64,000 bases of DNA from Meghimatium bilineatum (taxonomy: Eukaryota; Mollusca; Gastropoda; Stylommatophora; Philomycidae): NCBI GenBank assembly GCA_034231615.1, contig CM067304.1:20766589-20830588 (forward strand), written 5' to 3'. The notes below the pieces were generated by a model that was given only the letters and a program-made list of their open reading frames with translations, made no database searches and was not told where the DNA came from. The translations under genes were made by a program, and so were the position numbers. Below are positions 13,001 to 28,000 of the stretch, one piece after another (positions within the stretch are counted from its first letter, which is position 1; each line of letters begins with the position of its first letter).

Positions 13001-16000
13001 AGTCAACAACCTCAAATTTAACTACCAAATTAAATTTATCAAACTTGCTAGACTTTTTCTGCCGCTATATGTGTCGCTATCGACATAGATATCGACAGAC
13101 GCCCACTTGTTTTTGTTCTGTTTTTTCATTTACTGTAAACATTTTAGATTGCTTATTAGTCTCATGTGTAACAGGAAAAAGCCAACACCATCTACAAATA
13201 AGAGGCCTGCGGAATTGGTCATTCATCGTGATCGTTTTTCATTGTCAGTCGGTGCAAAGTATACGCAAACTGACCAATGAAAATCTCGGATTAACCAAGA
13301 TGAGTGACTTAGAACATATGCCCTATTTCTGTAGAGGTTGTAACCGTGTCCATCGTCAATTATCGGATATCATTCTTCAAAAGTGACGCTGTTTCACTTG
13401 TCTGGTTGACATGAATGTCGACACAAAATTTACAGATGAACCTATGAAATTTACGATAAAAGTCCGTATGCGTGACCACACGTGACCAATCAGTAATATA
13501 ATACCTACCAACTCTATTGTTGCACATTTCGTCAGTCACTATTTATTAGCATTATGTCACTTGCTAACACTGGTCAAAGAAATGCACGGGAATAATAGAA
13601 AACAAAACCCAAAAGGTTTGTTTGAATTCTGTTTGTAGGTCTTCTATTGGCGAAAATCACGGCGTCATTTTAGAAGTATGAAATACATGAGTCCACATTA
13701 CTGTTTAGTTTACGAGTGACTCGCTTTAACAAAGCTGACTTATTTTATTCCATCTCTTTCACACAGCATCCATTCAACTTTGAGCTTAGCCTACCTTGGC
13801 GCACGTGGGGAAACGGCCAAACAGATGGCTAAAACATTAGGCATAAAGTCAAATCACATCCATACTGAATATAGTCATTATTTTGAAAATGTTAGTATGC
13901 AGCGTGACCGACTGCATATAGAAGACCTCTGCACATAACTAATTAGGACTTCCTTCGTTACGTTTTTTATTATTGTTGTAATTTTCATTGGTCACTATTT
14001 ATATACCTGAAGTTGCATGCAAAGAATAGACAAGGCAACTCCAAGTAAGTAAATATTGGCCAACTAAAACACGGCAATAATTTAAAAAACGTACCGAATG
14101 AAGTCCTAATTAATTCCATGTAGAGGTCTACTATACTACAGACGGACATGGTATACATGGTGTTATATAATGTTCAAACATCATTTTCATAGAGTCTCAT
14201 CTGTCAATATCTGCCACATAGAATCTCCTCTGTCAATATCTGTCACATAGAATCTCATCTGTCAATATCTGTCACATAGAATCTCATCTGTCAATATCTG
14301 TCACATAGAATCTCCTCTGTCAATATCTGTCACATAGAATCTCATATGTCAATATCTGTCACATAGAATCTCATCTGTCAATATCTGTCACATAGAATCT
14401 CATCTGTCAATATCTGTCACATAGAATCTCATCTGTCAATATCTGTCACATAGAATCTCCTCAGTCAATATCTGTAAAATAGAATCTCCTCTGTCAATAT
14501 CTGTATTATGGAATCTCATCTGTCAATATCTGTTACATAGACTCTCCTCTGTCAATATCTGTAACATGGAATCTCATCTGTCAATATCTGTCACATAGAA
14601 TCTCCTATGTCAATATCTGTAACATAGAATCTCCTCTGTCAATATCTGTAACATGGAATCTCATCTGTCAATATCTGTCACATAGAATCTCAATTGTCAA
14701 TATGTCAAAAAAATCTGTCAAAAAAAGAGCCCATCACCTTGTGAAAAGAGGAGAAATGCAACAGCTCACCAGCGGGAAGTAGCTAGAAAGTCACGGATAG
14801 ACCAAGATCCGTCTACAGTGGACATTTACAGTTCGAATAGGGCTCATTAGAGATCTAAGAACTCATAATAAAGGACATAACGCTAATTGAATTTTCAAAA
14901 GTGAATGTAACAAATGGTCATCATCACTTGTGATAGACAAACAAAATTAATTCATCATAGTATCGCAAAATCTTGAAAAAGTACGGTCATAGCACAGCGG
15001 AGGCGACACAGCTGGCATTGAAACACAAGCTCGAGCTCCAATCACGAGTACGCTTAACGGCAAAAGTGGAGAACAAACCACCTGGGGAAAGACAATAGAC
15101 AATCTATCGTATATTTTTGTTTAGCAAATGTTTATCAGATATTGCTGGGGATTATCTCACGACTCTACAGAGTTACGTGCTTTGTGTGGTGCTCTCGGCA
15201 GATGGCGTGCTATTTCAGTAAAAGGGACGCAGTACAAATTGGGTAATCCGAGTACAACGGTCAATCCTCTACACCTTTTCCAAATATTTCTCTTTCACGT
15301 GACATATAATTTCTAGGAATTAGCCTTATTTACGGCCGATCTAAACAGATTACGATTCTGGACGAGTTGACTCGTTTCAGTCAATGAAATTACTCTGAAA
15401 TTTCTTTTGGCAATCGTTTTGTGCGGCCATGTTTATGTTACCATCAACAATCCCTCCTATGGCAACTGTGGCCTGGACTTTTATTTCAAGGTACAAAGAA
15501 GAGGGTCACTGTCTGCTTTCTATGATTTAGGTGACTAATGAATGTTGGGGGATAGGCTGACAACCTGTCACATGTGAAAAAAATCATTGTCACTGAGTAT
15601 TGGGTTTTTTTTTGGTTTTTGTTAGGTCTTCTATTAAATAATCCCCATGGATGTTCAAGAGATGCAGGCCAGCAGAAATTTCCCCTTTTGTATTTTGTGC
15701 TATACTCATTTGTAACAGGGAATGTTAAATCTGTCATCACTGTTTATCTGAAGTTCTCAATCTTTTAAAATGACGAGTTCCTCTCAGATGTAATACTGAG
15801 TGTGCAAGCACCTCCCTTCAACATGTAATACTGAATCTGCGAACACCTCTCCCATATGTAATACTAAGTGTGCGAGCACCTCCCATATGTAATATTGAGT
15901 GTACAAGCACCTCACTCCCATATGTAATACTGAGTATGCGAGCACCTTCCACCCATATGTAATACTGAGTGTGCAAGCATCTCCTTCCCATATGTAATAC

Positions 16001-19000
16001 TGAGTGTGCAATCACCTCCCTCCCATATGTAATAATGAGTGTGCAAGCACCTCCCTCCCACATGTAATACTAAGAGGTGTGCGAGCACCTCTCTTCCATA
16101 TATAATACTAATTGTGCGAGCACCTCCCATATGTAATACTGAGTGTGGGAGCACCTCCAATATGTAATACTGAGTGTGCGAGAACTACAGCATAAAATAC
16201 ATATCTAATTGTATTTTTGTCCACACAAATACTTCATTGCTCCGTACACACAAATCTCTCCCACGTTTATTTCCCACCATTCTTCTTCTTCAGCGTTCGC
16301 TCTCATGTAACCACAACGAATTTATCGTGTGATTTCCGCCGGGGAGCGGGAAGTACGTTGTGCTGCAAGTTCCACAGTAGAACTGTGATTATTTGCACCC
16401 CGGTTGGCCACTCTGTGACCTGGACGTCCGAGGTCCAGCACATCTGTTTTCGTCATTCCTTTATTTCGGGTTTGGTCCGTAGTCCGTGGCAGCCTCTGTC
16501 TGTCGCCGGACACGCTGGTGTGTAGTGTCTCTTCGCCAAGACGCTTGTCGAGCGCGTCTATCTTACACGAGGTGTTCCACCATCTGTGAACTCATCTCGA
16601 GCAGTTGGACGTGCTGTGCCTGTGCCCATCGGGTACTGAACCGTTTCTTATCCGCGAGCTGGTTCCGTATGAGGAAGAACTCGCCAGAAAAGTTGGACTC
16701 TAGTCCGTTTGCCCTCCAACCCGAGGCGTCGTTCACCGACATCGTGAACCCCTCGTCCAAGTTCGAGTCTCACACCACGCGTTTGAGAGCAAGGCGTTCT
16801 CGAGCTGAGCGACCTTGTCACAATAGCGCCTGGGCCCATCAGGTACTGAAGCCTTTCTCTCTGCAAGTGTTTTTCAGGTATAGGAAAGCTTGACAGTAGA
16901 GTTGAGTCAGGACTAAATCGTTGTCCCTTTTGTGCCTGAGCCCATCAGGTACTGAACCCTTTCTCTCTGCAAGTGTATTTCAGGTAAAGGAAATCTTGAC
17001 AGTAGAGTTGGGCCAGGACTGCTATCGTTGTCCCTTTTTTGCCTAAGCACATCGGGTACGACACCCTTTCTCTTCGCGAGCATATTTTCGGTTTAGGAAG
17101 GCACGACTTTAGAGTTGGGTTAGGTCTTGTTGCTTTTGTGAACGTCCATGATTGGGTCTTGGTCTTTGCCTATGAGGAGTACAGGTAACTAGAAGCTCGT
17201 CTCAAGCTAACAGAGCTTGTAGTTCCCATTTCCTAGGAACTTTTCTCTTTCTATTTGCAGTTTGCGCTGCACCCTGGCGCTGTTCTGCATTTTCCTTTTG
17301 TCAGTGTACTCATTATGACATATATCTGTTTCTCGCCATGCATCCACCTTTACGTACTTTTTTACATCGGCCGCCCCTCCAAGGTTCTGACTGGACTAAC
17401 TGGCATCACTGTATGTCGACAGTGTCGCTGTATTTGGTGATGCTAATGGTGTGGGAGATATTGTCTGTCTCTTTTGCAGTCAAATCTCTTTCCATCTGCT
17501 ACCTCCACATTCTTGGACACGATCCCCAAATGATTTGGCAAGAATCAGCTCGAGCTGCTGTATTTCTGTTTCCAGGGTGCACCGCGAGGAGGTACATTTG
17601 GAATCTTGGTTATCTGCTAACCCTGGATCCGCCTAGATTAATGTGTTCCCTTTGCACCCCGTTTCCCACCATAATCGTAGATAGTAACACTGTGTCTGTT
17701 TTTGCAACAAAGTTTCAATTGAAAAGGTAATTCATCATCGTTAGTGCTCGTGAGCACTTTTTAACTCGCATTTCGGGAGCACCACATGCCATTATGAGAG
17801 CACGATTGTGTTCGTGAGCATCGGTTTGAGAACGTCGGCTATGGACAGTCTATAGATGAATTTCTCTTGTAGCAGCGACAATGGTACTATTAGATTTCGA
17901 GCAGGATATTGTCCATAGAGTGGAAACTCGTTGCATCGCCATTGCTCAGCGCCAATGGCCCAACACATCTGACTTCTGTGGGATATTTATATAATTAATT
18001 ATAGAATATATTCATCATCATCATCATCATCTATTCGACGTGTTCTTCAAAGAAATTGGTCTTCCCTGCCACTCTGTAAATCTCTCGGTTCTGTGCAAGC
18101 TGCCCAGCCTCATTGAGTGTCATATTCAGAACTTCGACACCATGCACCCATCGTGTCTTGGTCTACCTCCTGTTCTTTTTCCTGAAACATCCCCCCTCCC
18201 CTCCCGGGATTAATCTTTCTAAACTAATGTATATATCTATAAAACTTTCGTTGCTGCATTTTTTCCTGTGAAGGAGTGCAGGGAGGCTTTTTATTGGCTG
18301 TGGAAATAAGGACCGCTTTGCCATAGCAGACACGACATGTACAAGAAGGATTTTGATTGTACCTCCGGAAACAAAAATCCTATCCCAACCATTGAAACCG
18401 GAACCTCAAGGGTCTGAGAAAGGCGTTCTAACCACACGGTCATGTTCTCCATGTCTTTCTGTAAATGCTGATTAAAATATGCTGATTAAAATTTTTTGAT
18501 AGTTCTATTAAGCCAACCTTCTAGTATTTTCAGAATATTTTATTACCGTAATTTTCCAAATATCTCCTCAGCTAAATGATGTTCGTGATGTTGCATTATA
18601 CACGGCAAGCGCTCTATACATAAATCCTAAATTCAGTATCAAAAATAAATTTGTCACGAAAGCACGTAAATACTATTTTAGTGACGTTGCCAAATTGGAC
18701 TTTACTTCAAAAGGAGGGCCAGAGAAACCTATCAATCAATTTGTTGCCAGGAAGACTGAAAACCAGATAAAAAATGTTCTTAAGAAAGGTTTGTTTAGCT
18801 GTCATGTTATTGAAGATCGTCTTGAAATGCTTGCTTATTTAATATCTCAATGACACAGACAAATGTATTTTTTAAACCACAAAACTATGCACTTATTGTC
18901 GTTTTCGTACATAGACAACTTTTGTGTATCTTTAAAAGTGTTTAGAGTTTACGTGTTGTTTGTGTTCACTTTCAAAAATCCAACAGAAAATTTTAAGTGA

Positions 19001-22000
19001 TTTCTGTCGTGAATTGTGAGGTACGTTGTCATACCGTTTAAGTTTCACCATGCAGGACTAGACATTTTTATGGACATGTCTTTGATTTGGGTGTTTTCCT
19101 AACCTTGCAATATTCTTCTTCCGTTCACTTGAAACATGTCTATATTTGTAATTATGTCTCCTTAATAAAAACTCAGTCTTTTGTAGTTCATACAGTGTCC
19201 CATAGAGCTTTGATTCCAGTGTTGTTTCCTCTGGCCAATATGTCTGCCTCAGCGTTTCATGCTCAGAACACTCTTGAAGTATATGTTTGACACTATGCTG
19301 CCTGTCCACATGTACACATGACCGTGTTGCCAATCTTGAACTTTGTATACATGTGACTGCGGCGTCGGTTGTGTCCTGTTCTGAGACGTAGAATTACAAC
19401 TTTTTCTGATCTATTCATAATGTGATAGTCATCTTGTGTTGGTGTTTGTGACTTTCTTATTGACTTGATCATCTGTTTTTCTGATGGTAGGTAATTGGTA
19501 TATCTGGTTGGTCTTCGGCAGCACCTTCCTAAGCCAGTTGGTCTACTTTTTCATTTCCTGGTATTCCACAGTGAGAGGGTATCCACTGCATGGTTACCCT
19601 ATACTGGTAAGACAATTCGCTAAGTAGTTTTTTCAAGTCTGTTAGTTTTTCAGACTGGAGAGCTTGAAGCACTGACCTTGCATCTGTCAGGAATACCACA
19701 GGCTGTAGGCCAGAGTTGGAATTCAGCAGTTTTTTAGCTGCCACACTAATTGCCTGGATTTCTGCATCATAATTATTGCAGAATTTTCCTGTCGGTGTTC
19801 TGATTGTATCTCTAGGCTTGTGTGGATATTCTATATATACACCTGCACCTCCATTCCTCACAGCATTCTGTGCTGACCCATCTGTGTATACTACCTTCCA
19901 ATATGATACCAGGCTCGTGTGGATATAATATTTTCGCCAGAACGGTTGATGTGTATGTGGACTTTTGAGGCCAGAACATATAATTAGGTGATAGTTTCCG
20001 ATTGGAAACAGATGACACTGAGTTGAACTTGGGTCGACAGCGACTATCTCGTGCGAGGTCTTACTCTAGTTGGATTTGAGTTGATATTGTCTGTTTCGTA
20101 CGAGGTTTTACTCTTCTAGGAAGTAATTTAGGAAGAGACTAGACAGCTCACTTCCCCATGTGAAATGGCGCGAATAGACAATCCGTTCTCACCTGAGAAC
20201 CTGGTTCTTGTATAGGCAAAGCTTCATAGTTAAGGTGAATTATGGTTAGTTCACCTTATTTCGGACGCTTCATTCATCATTGTGAAAATATCATCAACTT
20301 CGTTCATCACCATCTTGAAAACTTTGTTCATGAATATCTCAAAAAATTCAGCCATCAACATTGTAAAAACTTTGTTCAACATCGTGAAAACTTTGTTCAA
20401 CATCGTGAAAATTTTATTCAACATCGTGAAAATTTTATTCAACATCGTGAAAACTTTGTTCAACATCGTGAAAACTTTGTTCAACATCGTGAAAATTTTA
20501 TTCAACATCGTGAAAATTTTATTCAACATCGTGAAAACTTTGTTCAACATCGTGAAAACTTTGTTCAACATCGTGAAAACTTTGCTCAACATCGTGAAAA
20601 CTTTGTTCAACATCGTGAAAACTTTGTTCAACATTATGATGTTGTGTTCAAGTATGAACTGCTACATGCATTTCTTCTGCTGACTGAGAAGATATGACTA
20701 CGTTTGTTTGAACATAACTTGTGGTTCCTGATGATACCGAGATATTTGTTCTCAAAAACCAACACTGATTTCGTAAGATCTTCAGTATTTCTGTGCCAAG
20801 AATGTGCTACCACTTGGAGATGTCCTCCAGCAGTGTTGTCTTTGCATTGTGCGCAATGATGAAGATGATTTCTTCTTCTTCTTTCGTTCACTTGAAACAT
20901 GTCTATATCTGTAATTCTGTCTCCTTAATGTTTGTTTGTTTTTCGTTCGCTCCATTGTAACCCTCACGGATATCCGTGCGATTTCCGCCGGGAGCGTGAT
21001 TACGTTGTGCCACCGTTATGCGCCTTGTAGGCCTAGCACATCCGATTTCGGCATGCCTTGACAATTCGGGTGGGCTACCCTTAGCCTGTGACAGCCTCTA
21101 TATCTGTCTCCAGGCACGCGTAGTGGAGATTCTTCGCCCAGACGATTTTTTGCTCTCGTCTGACTCGAACGAGGTGTTCCACTGTCTATGAACTTACCTC
21201 GTGTAATTGGACGTCCTGTGCCTGTGCCCATTGGGTACTGAACCGTTTCTCATCCGTGAGCCTGGTTCCTTAAGGGGAAGAACTCAACAGAGGAGTTGGA
21301 CCCTGGCCCTTTTTCCCCCTCTTAGCCGAGGTGTCATTCACCGACATCGTGTACCCCTTGTCCAAGTTCGAGTCTCACACCACGCGTTTGAGAGCAAGGC
21401 GTTCTCGAGCTGAGCGTCCTTGTCCCAATAGCGCATGAGCCCATCAGGTACTGAACCCTTTCTCTCTTCAAGTGTATTTCCGGTATAGGAAAACCTGACA
21501 GTAGAGTTGGGCCAGGGCTAAATCGTTGTCCCTTTTGTGCCTGAGCACATCGAGTACGGAACCCTTTCTCTTCGCGAGCATATTTCCGGTTTAGTAGGCT
21601 CGACATTAGAGTTGGATTAGGTCTTCTTGCTTTACCAAACGCCAATGGATGGGTCTGGGTCTCTGCCTGTAAGGAACACAGGTAACTAGAAGCTCGTCTC
21701 CAGCTGACGGAGCTTGTAGTTCCCCTTTCCTATGAACATTTTATTTTCTATTTGCAGTTCGCGCTGCCCTCTAGCGCTGATCTGCCCTTTCATTGTTTCA
21801 TTGTACTCGGTGTGAAATATATTTGTCTCTCGCCATGCATCTACCTTTACGTGCATTTTACATTGGCCGCCCCTCCAATGTTCGGACTGGACTGACTAGC
21901 TTCACTGTATATCGACAGTGTCGCTATATGTGGTGCTGCTGGTGGTGTCGGAGATATTGTCTGTCTCTTGTGCAGTCAAATCTCTTTCCATCTGCTACCT

Positions 22001-25000
22001 CCACATTCTCGGACACGATCCCCAAAATGATTTGGCCAGAATCAGCCCGAGCTGCTGTATTTCTGTTTCCCGGGTGCACTGCGTGGAGGTACATTTTGGA
22101 TCTTGGTTATCTGCTAACCCTGGGTCCGCCTAGAGCAATGCGTTCCCTTTGCACCCCTGTCTCCTTAATAAAACGCACTGTCTGTTGTAGTTCATACAGT
22201 GTCCCATAGAGTTTTGATTCCAGTGTTGTTTCCTCTGGCCAATATGTCTGCCTCAGCGTTTCATGCTCAGAACACTCTTGAAGTATATGTTTGGCACTCT
22301 GTGCTGCCTGTCCACATGTACACATGGCTGTGTTGCCAATCTTGAACTTTGTATACATGTGACTGCGGAGTCGGTTGTGTCCTGTTCTGAGACGTAGAAT
22401 TATAACTTGCTCTGATCTGTTCATAATATGATAGTCATCTTGTGTTGGCGTTTGTGGCTTTCTTATTGACTTGATCATCTGTTTTTTCTGATGGTAGGTG
22501 ATTGGTATATCTGGTTGGTCTTCGGCAGCACCTTCCTTAGCCAGTTGGTCTGCTTTTTCATTTCCTGGTATTCCACAGTGAGAGGGTATCCACTACATGG
22601 TTACCCTATACTGGTAAGACAATTCGCTAAGTAGTTTGTTCAAGTCTGTTAGTTTTTCAGACTGGAGAGCTTAAAGCACTGACCTTGCATCTGTCAGGAA
22701 TACCACAGGCTGTAGGTCAGAGTTGGAGTTCAGCAGTTTCTTAGCTGCCACACTAATTGCCTGGATTTCTGCATCATAATTATTGCAGAATTTTCCTGTC
22801 GGTGTTCTGATTGTATCTCTAGGCTTGTGTGGATATTCTATATATACACCTGCACCTCCATTCCTCACGGCATTCTGTGCTGACCCATCTGTGTATACTA
22901 CCTTCCAATATGATACCAGGCTCGTGTGGATATAATATTTTCGCCAGAACGGTTGATGTGTATGTGGACTTTTGAGGCCAGAACATATAATTAGGTGATA
23001 GTTTCCGATTGGAAACAGATGACACTGAGTTGAACTTGGGTCGACAGCGACTATCTCGTGCGAGGTCTTACTCTAGTTGGATTTGAGTTGATATTGTCTG
23101 TTTCGTACGAGGTTTTACTCTTCTAGGAAGTAATTTAGGAAGAGACTAGACAGCTCACTTCCCCATGTGAAATGGCGCGAATAGACAATCCGTTCTCACC
23201 TGAGAACCTGGTTCTTGTATAGGCAACGCTTCATAGTTAAGGTGAATTATGGTTAGTTCACCTTATTTCGGACGCTTCATTCATCATTGTGAAAATATCA
23301 TCAACTTCGTTCATCACCATCTTGAAAACTTTGTTCATGAATATCTCAAAAACTTCAGCCATCAACATTGTAAAAACTTCGTTCATCAATATCTTGAAAA
23401 CTTGCATTCAATAACATCGTAAAAACTTTGTTCAACATCGTGAAAATTTTATTCAACATCGTGAAAACTTTGTTCAACATCGTGAAAACTTTGTTCAACA
23501 TCGTGAAAACTTTGTTCAACATCGTGAAAACTTTGTTCAACATTATGATGTTGTGTTCAAGTATGAACTGCTACATGCATTTCTTCTGCTGACTGAGAAG
23601 ATATGACTACGTTTGTTTGAACATAACTTGTGGTTCCTGATGATACCGAGATATTTGTTCTCAAAAACCAACACTGATTTCGTAAGATCTTCAGTATTTC
23701 TGTGCCAAGAATGTGCTACCACTTGGAGATGTCCTCCAGCAGTGTTGTCTTTGCATTGTGCGCAATGATGAAGATGATTTCTTCTTCTTCTTTCGTTCAC
23801 TTGAAACATGTCTATATCTGTAATTCTGTCTCCTTAATGTTTGTTTGTTTTTCGTTCGCTCCATTGTAACCATCACGGAAATCCGTGCGATTTCCGCCGG
23901 GAGCGTGATTACGTTGTGCCACCGTTATGCGCCTTGTAGGCCTAGCACATCCGATTTCGGCATGCCTTGACAATTCGGGTGGGCTACCCTTAGCCTGTAA
24001 CAGCCTCTATATCTGTCTCCAGGCACGCGTAGTGGAGACTCTTCGCCCAGACGATTTTTTGCTCTCGTCTGACTCGAACGAGGTGTTCCACTGTCTATGA
24101 ACTTACCTCGTGTAATTGGACGTGCTGTACTTGTGCCCATTGGGTACTGAACCGTTTCTCATCCGTGAGCCTGGTTCCTTAAGGGGAAGAACTCAACAGA
24201 GGAGTTGGACCCTGGCTCTTTCGCCCTCTTAGCCGAGGTGTCATTCACCGACATCGTGTACCCCTTGTCCAAGTTCGAGTCTCACACCACGCGTTTGAGA
24301 GCAAGGCGTTCTCAAGCTGAGCGTCCTTGTCCCAATAGCGCATGAGCCCATCAGGTACTGAACCCTTTCTCTCTTCAAGTGTATTTCCGGTATAGGAAAA
24401 CCTGACAGTAGAGTTGGGCCAGGGCTAAATCGTTGTCCCTTTTGTGCCTGAGCACATCGAGTACGGAACATTTCTCTTCGCGAGCATATTTCCGGTTTAG
24501 TAGGCTCGACATTAGAGTTGGATTAGGTCTTCTTGCTTTACCAAACGCCAATGGATGGGTCTGGGTCTCTGCCTGTAAGGAACACAGGTAACTAGAAGCT
24601 CGTCTCCAGCTGACGGAGCTTGTAGTTCCCCTTTCCCATAAACATTTTATTTTCTATTTGCAGTTCGCGCTGCCCTCTAGCGCTGATCTGCCCTTTCATT
24701 GTTTCATTGTACTCGGTGTGAAATATATTTGTCTCTCGCCATGCATCTACCTTTACGTGCATTTTACATTTTCCGCCCCTCCAATGTTCGGACTGGACTG
24801 ACTAGCTTCACTGTATGTCGACAGTGTCGATATATGTGGTGCTGCTGGTGGTGTCGGAGATATTGTCTGTCTCTTGTGCAAAATGATTTGGCCAGAATCA
24901 GCACGAGCTGCTGTATTTCTGTTTCCCGGGTGCACTGCGTGGAGGTACATTTTGGATCTTGGTTATCTGCTAACCCTGGGTCCGCCTAGAGCAATGCGTT

Positions 25001-28000
25001 CCCTTTGCACCCCTGTCTCCTTAATAAAACTCACTGTCTGTTGTAGTTCATACAGTGTCCCATAGAGCTTTGATTCCAGTGTTGTTTCCTCTGGCCAATA
25101 TGTCTGCCTCAGCGTTTCATGCTCAGAACACTCTTGAAGTATATGTTTGGCACTCTGTGCTGCCTGTCCACATGTACACATGGCTGTGTTGCCAATCTTG
25201 AACTTTGTATACATGTGACTGCGGAGTCGGTTGTGTCCTGTTCTGAGACGTAGAATTATAACTTGCTCTGATCTGTTCATAATATGATAGTCATCTTGTG
25301 GTGGCGTTTGTGGCTTTCTTATTGACTTGATCATCTGTTTTTTCTGATGGTAGGTGATTGGTATATCTGGTTGGTCTTCGGCAGCACCTTCCTTAGCCAG
25401 TTGGTCTGCTTTTTCATTTCCTGGTATTCCACAGTGAGAGGGTATCCACTGCATGGTTACCCTATACTGGTAAGACAATTCGCTAAGTAGTTTGTTCAAG
25501 TCTGTTAGTTTTTCAGACTGGAGAGCTTAAAGCACTGACCTTGCATCTGTCAGGAATACCACAGGCTGTAGGTCAGAGTTGGAGTTCAGCAGTTTCTTAG
25601 CTGCCACACTAATTGCCTGGATTTCTGCATCATAATTATTGCAGAATTTTCCTGTCGGTGTTCTGATTGTATCTCTAGGCTTGTGTGGATATTCTATATA
25701 TACACCTGCACCTCCATTCCTCACGGCATTCTGTGCTGACCCATCTGTGTATACTCTGACCCATATATCTTGTGGATATTCCTCATCCAGGAAACTGAGG
25801 GTGACTGTCCTTCGCTGCACACTGTTCTGTTCGTCCTCGCTTAGTATTCCTTTCACATGGGTCTGAATGTATATTGGCATTCCATGTCTTTCACTCCACG
25901 GGGTTTGTTCTGGTACAGTCCTTAAGGGGCTGTCAACTTCAGGTAGGTCTGTAAGTTGTCTGCGGAGTCGTTTAGCTTGATGGATAAAGCTGCTTCTTTT
26001 CAATGGTCCCATTGCTAGATTTTGGAATCTTTCCTTCATTGGATGACTTGGCATACACTTTAACTTTTCTGCCTGAATTAGTACTTTTGTGTCTCTGCGT
26101 TCGCCAAGTGTTTGCATTCTTCCCATTTTCTGCATCTCTGCTATGGGTGTTGATTTCATTGCTCCCAACATTATTCTAAGTGCCTGGTTTTGCACTTTAT
26201 CTAGATCTTGTAATGTGGTGTTTGATGCAGGACACCACGCAGCTGATCCATATTCCAGGTGTGGTCTTATGCCTTGCTGGTAAACTTTACTGAGTATATT
26301 CCCACTGGCTCCCCATGTGGTTCCACTTAGTTTTCTCAGGATAGCTAACTTCCTCCTGGCTTTTGTTGTTGCTTTGTTTATGTGCTGCTTCCATGTCAGT
26401 TTATCATCAAAAGTAACTCCGAGGTATGTGGGTTGTTTGTCTTCTTTCAAGAGCTCTCCATCTATTTTGATATGACCGGCTTTTTGTTTTGGTGAGAGGG
26501 TAAAAAGTGTAGTGCTGCACTTATCTGTGTTAATGCTGACGCACCATATATTAGCCCATAAGGTTAGGGCATCGATAGCTCTTTGTATTTGTTTAATGGC
26601 CACTGTCGCATGTTCTTCTGTGCACCAGATCACCAGGTCGTCAGCATATATTGCCACTTTGATCCCGTGTGGTAGTTCAGCAACTAGGTCATTGATGTAA
26701 ACCAAGAAAAGTGTGGGCGACAGGACTCCTCCCTGGGGGACTCCATGACGCAGTAGAACTTTCTTGCTCTTGCGACCATCTAATTGTACCCTGGCTCTTC
26801 TATTATGCAGGTATGCTTTTACCCTTTTATACATTCCTGAGTTAACCCTGCAATTTCGCAATTTCTTTAGGAGCCCTTCTTTCCAGACCGTATCAAATGC
26901 TTTTCTGAGGTCTATCCAAGCTGCTAGTACCAGTTTCTTATCTTGGAAGGCATCCTCAATCTCTTGGGAGAGGTAGATTGCCTGATCTTCAGTAGAGTAG
27001 CACTGTCTGAAACCTGCTTGCTGTGATACCAGAAAGTTTTCACTTTCAAGGTACCACTGCATCCTAAGATTGATAATGCGTTCCATTGTTTTGCATAGAC
27101 AGCTTGTGAGGCTGATGGGCCTGTAGTTGGAGACTGTGTTGCCATCTTTTCCTGATTTGAGGAGTGGTATCATTATTGCTTCTCTCCACGCCTGTGGTAC
27201 ATTACCCGTGGACCAGCTTGTGTTAAAGATCTGCAGTAGCTTTGCTCTTGCTGCAATTCCCAGGTTTCTAATCATTTCATTGGACACTCCATCAGCTCCA
27301 GGGGACTTTTTCATTTTCAATTTGGATATTGCATGCTCCAGTTCTCTCATTGTGATTGGTGCCTCCATGACTTCAGGTATAGGTTCGCCTTGTCCAATGT
27401 TTTGCTGGTTCTCTCGAACCTCCTGTTGTTTGTCTGGGCTGACTTTGATGTTATTGTCTTCTGCAAAGGAATCTGCAAAGTAATCAGCTGCATGTTTACC
27501 TGTTAAAATTTTCTATCTTTATAAAGTGTGATCCTGGTATTTCTCCCTGTACCTTCATCATTTAGTTGTTTTACAAGTTTCCATAATTTCCTGGTATCTC
27601 TTTCTAGGTTCAGCGACTCTGTTTTTTCTTTCCAGCTACTCCGTCTGGCTTGTAACTTGGCTCTTTGAAATTTAGCCTTTGTTTGCTGATATTTGTTGTG
27701 ATGTTCTTGGCTAGGTCTGTTCTCAGCCTGCTGTCTAGATGTTTCCATCTCATTTTGCAGCTTTTCCAGTTCATCATTCCAGTAGGGTTTGTAGTTTTTG
27801 CGTGCCCCCCCCCCTGGGTATGGTTTTACTAGCAGCATGTAGTATACATCTATTAAATTCACTCACTGCTCTATTGATGTCTTTGTCCAAGTTCATGTCC
27901 TTAGCTAGAACACTGGTTAAATGCTGGTACATTTTCCAGTCTGCCCTCTTATAGTTCCACGTAGTGAGCGTGCTGCTGTCCTTGGTAAATTCATTGTGGA

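Noticed and set aside
14165..14710. CRISPR-like regular repeats (also 4130, 10022, 15784, 29726)
   Set aside because: Units are contiguous without unique spacers and there are no cas genes; these are eukaryotic minisatellites.
16486..17730. Several frames of 60-135 codons in retroposon D
   Set aside because: None is conserved between the D copies; equivalent frames are broken in the others.
20242..20697. Long repetitive frames on both strands (QHRENFV and MLNKVFT repeats)
   Set aside because: They arise from a 21 bp minisatellite whose length is a multiple of three; both strands are open and the second copy S2 has a different number of units.
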